This document shows positions 58,916 to 64,000 of a stretch of DNA of 64,000 nucleotides, one piece after another. A program made the translations under genes and the position numbers. Numbering within the stretch: the first letter of the stretch is position 1; every line of letters begins with the position of its first letter. The stretch lies in assembly GCF_947623445.1 (NCBI RefSeq), contig NC_135248.1, positions 2,976,977 through 3,040,976 of the forward strand, in the 5' to 3' direction. Source of the DNA: Clavelina lepadiformis (Eukaryota > Chordata > Ascidiacea > Aplousobranchia > Clavelinidae). The notes under the pieces were generated by a model. That model did not search any database. It worked only from the letters and a program-made list of their open reading frames with translations, and was not told the DNA's origin.

Positions 58916-61900
58916 ATGAGGTAAGCCAATTTAGTTTATTCCTGATTAAAGAATTTCGAAAATGAATAGAAAAAACTGACAGGTGTATCTGCTCCAGTAG
59001 GCCTATAGATACATTGTAAAAGTCCCAAAACTGTGCAAAACACCAATGTGCAATCAAGCGTGAATTTTGCGGAACTTGCAAAAGGCATTCCTGCCGGCAG
59101 GAGTTTATCAGGTGATGTTGGAAACGCTTCACTAACTTCGGTAAACCAAATTCGTCACTCTTCTGAAGAACATTTTTTGCAGAGTTTGCGTTTTTTACCA
59201 GCATTCAACTGGATTGCTGTGTTTGCGTGTTTTATCTCTCATATCGGCTGCGACCGTGGATAAAAAAATAAGCTGCCATGTAGTAAGTTCTCTGCTATAA
59301 AGACCTCATCATCGATAAACGGCGACGGGGTTCAAACTTAAAAGACTTTCTACCAGACAAGCATCGATAGTTGATCAACAGCAAAGAGAGTGGACACTTC
59401 ACATGGTGGATAAAGGCTCAGTATCGCATACATTCGTTCTCAGCAAGTTACAATAACCGCTGGTAATGACGAGCGGCGACCCTAAACAAACATGCGCCTG
59501 TACACTATAGAGCCGGGACTTGTTACAGTTGGCGTAGTGTACTTCAGTTATTGAGATAAAGCGACAGCTAACTACTGCTTTAAAAACACGTATTAAGCAA
59601 GCCGGTTTGGTGACGTAATTTGTTTTTGTTCTTGCTACGTCATAGAATTTATTTTGGGGGACAGTTTCGCAACTATGGCGTTTGCCATTCGTAACGAATC
59701 CTTTATACAAACTAAGAGCTCTTTACTTTAAACAAGTTTTTCAACTTTGAATGCTGAAGCTATTTATCTTTAGTGGTGGACTTCATCCGATTTTGTTAAT
59801 GTTAAGTTTTCGATCAAATGCGGCTGATGTCATCTTAATCTAGGTAAGACAGGGCTTGTCAGCATTCTGTAAACCTGCCTACACAGGTTGCGTATGAATG
59901 AGATAAAACTGTTTTAAATTCGGCTGCCAAAAGGGAATATTTGCGACGCCGAAAAGGTTTAAACTTTAAATGCCTTGATAAGGATCTTAATCATTTCCAA
60001 TTGTAAAAATTTCTCAAATTTTGAAATAAATATTATTTCCAATACTAACCAAAGCTCTCAAAAATACCCTAAAATATTAAAATTTTTGATAAATGTTAAT
60101 TTTTGTGGTGCTACCACCTACCTTCCTTGGATTAATCCACTTCAGAAATATCGACACCCTTTTCCAAAATTCGATTCGGTAGCGACATGCATTCTGTAAA
60201 CAGTAGACACTACCTTTGATACTAACTGTTTAACGATGGTTATTTCTTGAAGCAATACAAGAGGCAAAGAAACGGCGGTTCTCCTCCTAGCACAAGTGAT
60301 TTTCATCGTGCTGTTCGGGCTGTTTGTCGATTATGGATACGACGCTGGTCCCGGTCATGTACAGTTGGAGAAGCAAGCTCTCAATGGATCCGGCAAGGAG
60401 CTGACGTTCGAACAGCTTTATCCGAGTAAGTACAACGATTGTAAACTTGCCCATTACGAAACAACCGTTTTCACTGCGCTGTGTTTCATGTGGGCTTTAA
60501 GTCCAAATTAGAAACTACTGGACATAACATGAGTATGACATCGCGCTGAGAACGGCAAGTGACTACAACGATTTTTCTAATCTTACTTTAAGGCTCAGGC
60601 TGTAGTGGGTAGCATGAAACCATCCCATGTTCTAAACTGTGTTCTGGCCCTTTTTGCTTAATATTTCTGATGTAGTGTACCAAGATGTCCACGTCATGAT
60701 GCTTATTGGTTTCGGATTTTTGATGACGTTTTTAAAACGTCACGGCTTCGGTTCGGTTGGCTTTAACTTTCTTCTCACTTGCTACATCATTGAGTGGTCA
60801 ACTTTAGTCAACGGATGGTTCGGTATGATCACCACAAATAAATCGAAAATCGAGCTGAATTTGGAAGGGTGAGCTTATAGGCTATTCCTATAACAAGACT
60901 TCATACTGTGCTTTATAAAATTGGATTTAGATCCAGAATTAATTTACATGTGGTTGCAATCAAGAGGTAGAAGATCTGTAAATTAGCCTGTGTTGACTAT
61001 CTGTCAAAACGTGTCATTACTTTCTATGGCAGTTTGCTGAACGCCGACTTCGCCGTAGCAACTGTTCTCATTTCGTTCGGAGCCGTCCTCGGCGTGGCCA
61101 GTCCTGTGCAGTTGGTGCTCATGGCAACACTGGAAGTGGTTTTCTATAACATCAGTCTTTATATTGGGGTGGAGGTGCTTGGGGTGAGTGCAATTAAAAC
61201 TCGTTAGCTCGAAGCGTATATTTGGAACCGGATGAATTACTTCGATGTATCCCAAGTTGGTGACATTGGCGTTAAAAATGCAATAAACGGGAAGTAGGAG
61301 ATAGTAGATGCCATCAGTAAACTTACGTTTTTATTTTGTTACCTTTCTTATAGGTTTAATTCTAATTTTTAAAGAATTACGTCATTATAACTTGTTTACG
61401 ATTCCGTTAAAATTATTTAACTATTGTTAACGCGTCAATCGTCAATACACGAAGCGCATCACCAAGGCTGTTACGTTACAATGAATGACTTTGCGATTCA
61501 TTGTAAGGTAGCATGCGCTGGTTATACGCCGTGAGACTACAGAAACACTTAAGCGTAACCAAAACTTCCAGTTACAAAGCTTCTACTTATCGTTATTTGT
61601 TTACATGCTATTTAGATGGCACTGCGGCAAAAAAACAATACAAGATATTGGACTGGGTTGTGCTGTCTTGCTATAACCATGTTTGACCTTCAAAATCTTT
61701 TATTGTTTTGTAGGTGTTAGACATCGGTGGTTCCATATTCATCCACGCCTTTGGTGCTTATTTTGGTCTGTCAGTTGCTCGTATGCTTTATAGGAAGACC
61801 CAGGCTGAAAATGAAAAGGAGGACTCTGACTATCATTCGGACATCTTCGCAATGATAGGTGACTTTTGCACGCTTTTTTCCTTTTTATGCGTGTATGCCC

Positions 61901-63529
61901 GTGTGTTATGGTAGTTGTATTGTAGATAAACTACCACTTTCCGGCTATCAGTCCATTTGTCTTTCTTACGCGTCTATTTGACCTATAGGTGTGTAGTATA
62001 CCTACAAATAACTTCTGGCCATCAGTCCATTAGTCTTTGCTATGAAACCACTATTAAATTTAACGTGTCTAGTTACCTGGGGCTAAACATTGCAAACACG
62101 TGGTCACAATAGTTCTTATTGTTGTTACTTAATCGTGAAAATGGTCATTTCTTGCCCAAAAAGGGGCGAGAGAATGTCCCTTAGGTTGGTCAAGTTGTCT
62201 GCATATAGGAGTATTGTGATCAACGTTATTATCTCCTTTGACAGGAACTTTGTTTCTTTGGATATACTGGCCAAGTTTCAATGCCGGCCCAGCAATGGAT
62301 AACGAGCGACACCGTGCGGTGATCAACACAGTTCTGAGCTTGTCGGCTTGCACGGTCACAACGTTTGCTCTCAGTTCTGTTCTCAACAAAGATGCGAAAC
62401 TTAACATGGTAGGTTTCTTTAAAATGGATTTTTGTCTCATCGTATCAGTTTTTGCTCGTGTTTTTTAAATTTTTAACTTTGACAACCATCGTTTGTCTGT
62501 GTGAAAATACGGCGTAAGAATCATCTCTATACGCGCAGTAAACCGATTTGCATCCGATACTCACTTTAGTAGAAGGTTTACTTTCAAGGTGCACATACAA
62601 AACGCTACCTTAGCCGGAGGTGTTGCGATGGGTGCGAGTGCAGACCTGATTGTTTATCCATTTGGAGCTTTACTTGTCGGTACGACTGCAGCTACCGTTT
62701 CTACATTGGGTTTTCACTTCCTACAGGTATGTTGTTTTCCGTAAACCCTTCATTATATATGGATAACAATACAACTTAAAACTAAATGTATTATTGCTAG
62801 GTTGTGCAACCTGTTGCATTAATCACGTACCTTTCGCTAAATTTTAACCGGCTGCCTGTTCTATAGCCCATTTTGCTGGCAAAGCTAAAAGTTCACGATA
62901 CTTGTGGAGTCCACAACCTTCACGGTATGCCCGGTGTTCTTGGTGCGATTGTCAGTGCAATTGCAATTCGCATCGCAAACGTAGAAACATACGGCAATAG
63001 GTAAGTTGTTTATCACATAACAAGAAAACGCCGACGGGAGTGCAACAGCATGAGACTCTCTTTTTGTCTGTTTTAGTTTTGAAAAGCTATTTTCTGAACG
63101 GCCGGTAGACAGTCAAGCAGGTTTTCAGATTGTGGGTGTGGCGGTGGCTGTTAGCATCGCTATGGTGTCTGGTTGCTTGACAGGGCTCCTGCTGAAACTG
63201 CCTTTTTGGGACAATTTGACCACGGAGGAATATTACGAAGATGAAGTGTTTTGGGATGTGAGTCCAGCTGACAAAAACTCTGTTTATGTTTTAAAACCGA
63301 TTGGTGTATACTAGCGTTTAACTATACTCCAACGTTCTGTCCTTGTCGTCTTTGAATAATGGATAAAATCGTCGTTGAACGTGTACATCTGTTCGAGTTT
63401 GTTGTTCGTTTTAAGTGTGTTGGTGTATCCTTTACACAACATCTTTTTTAGTGCCAGGAAGAGCAGCCTTCAGGATATGAGGCCACCAAGACCAAAGAGC
63501 AGGAGACAATACTTCTGGGAGGGGAGTAA
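58916..63529 (+). CDS. RHCG-like: Rh glycoprotein (RhBG/RhCG-type ammonia channel), copy B
   Basis: Same ten-exon structure as copy A: 58916-58920, 60253-60425, 60676-60868, 61033-61183, 61714-61858, 62245-62408, 62589-62726, 62867-63000, 63077-63257 and 63452-63529; 453 residues. I find only four amino-acid differences: Asp to Ala and Glu to Gly in the first extracellular loop (KQDLNES against KQALNGS, the N-glycosylation sequon surviving in both), Glu to Asp in the loop before FAMIG, and Val to Ile in VHVQNATL. Most other coding changes are silent. Pore histidines and phenylalanine gate are unchanged, so both genes should encode working channels. The five-base first exon and its GTAAGC donor are identical. 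The donor of exon 3 is GTGAGC here against GTAAGC in copy A. Confidence 0.93.
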
Positions 63530-63931
63530 CGTCATCTTTCTCACTCAACTCATTGCCTTTTTGAAGTGACTCCCTTTAACTCCTTATATTGGTTTTACAC
63601 GGCAACAGCTGAATGGACATACTGCCTGTAGTCAGCTAAACCAAACCAGGATGTAGCGGTTGTCGTTAACAAAGATCTCAGCTAAATTATTCTGTTGTCT
63701 TTACCGTATCTAGAGCTTTTAAATAGCCGGTATTTCTACGTATAAGAAACGTGTTGTAAGAAAGCAACTTACTGCATGCAATACTAATAATGGCTGTAGT
63801 AACTTCAATGATTAAGGTTACGCACTTACTAGACACATCTTTAACAGGCGGGAGCTGGATTAAAAAGGATAATAATCTACAGCCAAAGCACAATCAAACC
63901 AGGCTGAAATTTTTAATAATAATTATACCTC

Positions 63932-63937
63932 AATAAA
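63932..63937 (+). terminator. Polyadenylation signal of Rh copy B
   Basis: AATAAA at the position equivalent to 51212-51217 of copy A. Confidence 0.45.
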
Positions 63938-64000
63938 AAATCTAGAAGAGAAATTAGTACATGAATGCATTAATGATTTTGGTTTTCCGTTGCGAGACTA

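Larger units (their letters stand above)
58162..64000. repeat. Segmental duplication, copy B (runs off the window)
   Basis: Second copy of the Rh unit, same orientation as copy A at 45518-51280. It contains the whole Rh gene with its introns and both flanks. The main length difference is extra sequence in copy B around 61920-62030, in the intron after exon 5, where a CTGGC(C)ATCAGTCCATT word is duplicated. The match is still perfect in register at the last base of the window. Confidence 0.95.

Overview
This is animal nuclear DNA: AT-rich, with short phase-compatible introns bounded by GT/AG, isolated AATAAA signals and many small DNA transposons. The gene set is B3GAT3-type glucuronosyltransferase, ABHD10, COE/EBF, an LDLa/Sushi/FN3 mosaic protein, an alpha-1,3-fucosyltransferase, a ficolin and Rh ammonium channels. 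Together with the compact introns this best fits an invertebrate chordate, most likely an ascidian tunicate. The species assignment is inference; I could not run a search.

Layout. 0.6-4.5 kb (+): a single-exon GlcAT-I-like gene, then a three-exon ABHD10-like hydrolase. 4.1-14.9 kb: long non-coding stretch with at least two hAT-type elements, probably 5' region or first intron of the next gene. 14.9-22.5 kb (+): thirteen exons of a COE/EBF transcription factor (DNA-binding domain, zinc knuckle, IPT, helix-loop-helix, C-terminal tail). Its first exon was not found, and its zinc-knuckle exon carries a one-base frameshift in an A run. 22.5-27.1 kb: no convincing gene. 27.2-29.2 kb (-): secreted FN3-LDLa-Sushi-FN3 protein. 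30.1-30.3 and 36.6-36.9 kb (-): two diverged copies of an unrecognised cysteine-containing exon. Between them, 31.6-35.5 kb, lies a P-element-like THAP transposon with 31-bp inverted ends and 8-bp target duplications, itself split by a complete 1.3-kb LTR element. 37.3-39.7 kb (-): four-exon alpha-1,3-fucosyltransferase. 39-44 kb: dense MITEs. 45.5-51.3 kb and 58.2-64 kb (+): two nearly identical copies of a ten-exon Rh glycoprotein gene in direct orientation. 51.6-53.5 kb (-): six-exon ficolin-like lectin between them, with a 272-bp Mutator-type MITE in an intron. 53.5-58.2 kb: intergenic.

Functional grouping. The genes do not form one pathway. B3GAT3 and the fucosyltransferase are Golgi glycan enzymes; the ficolin and the LDLa/Sushi protein look like secreted recognition or complement-type proteins; the Rh pair are membrane ammonia channels; COE is a developmental regulator. 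The most notable structural features are the nested P-like/LTR insertion, the recent Rh tandem duplication whose unit probably also contains the ficolin, a five-base first coding exon in both Rh genes, and frameshifts that fall in homopolymer runs.
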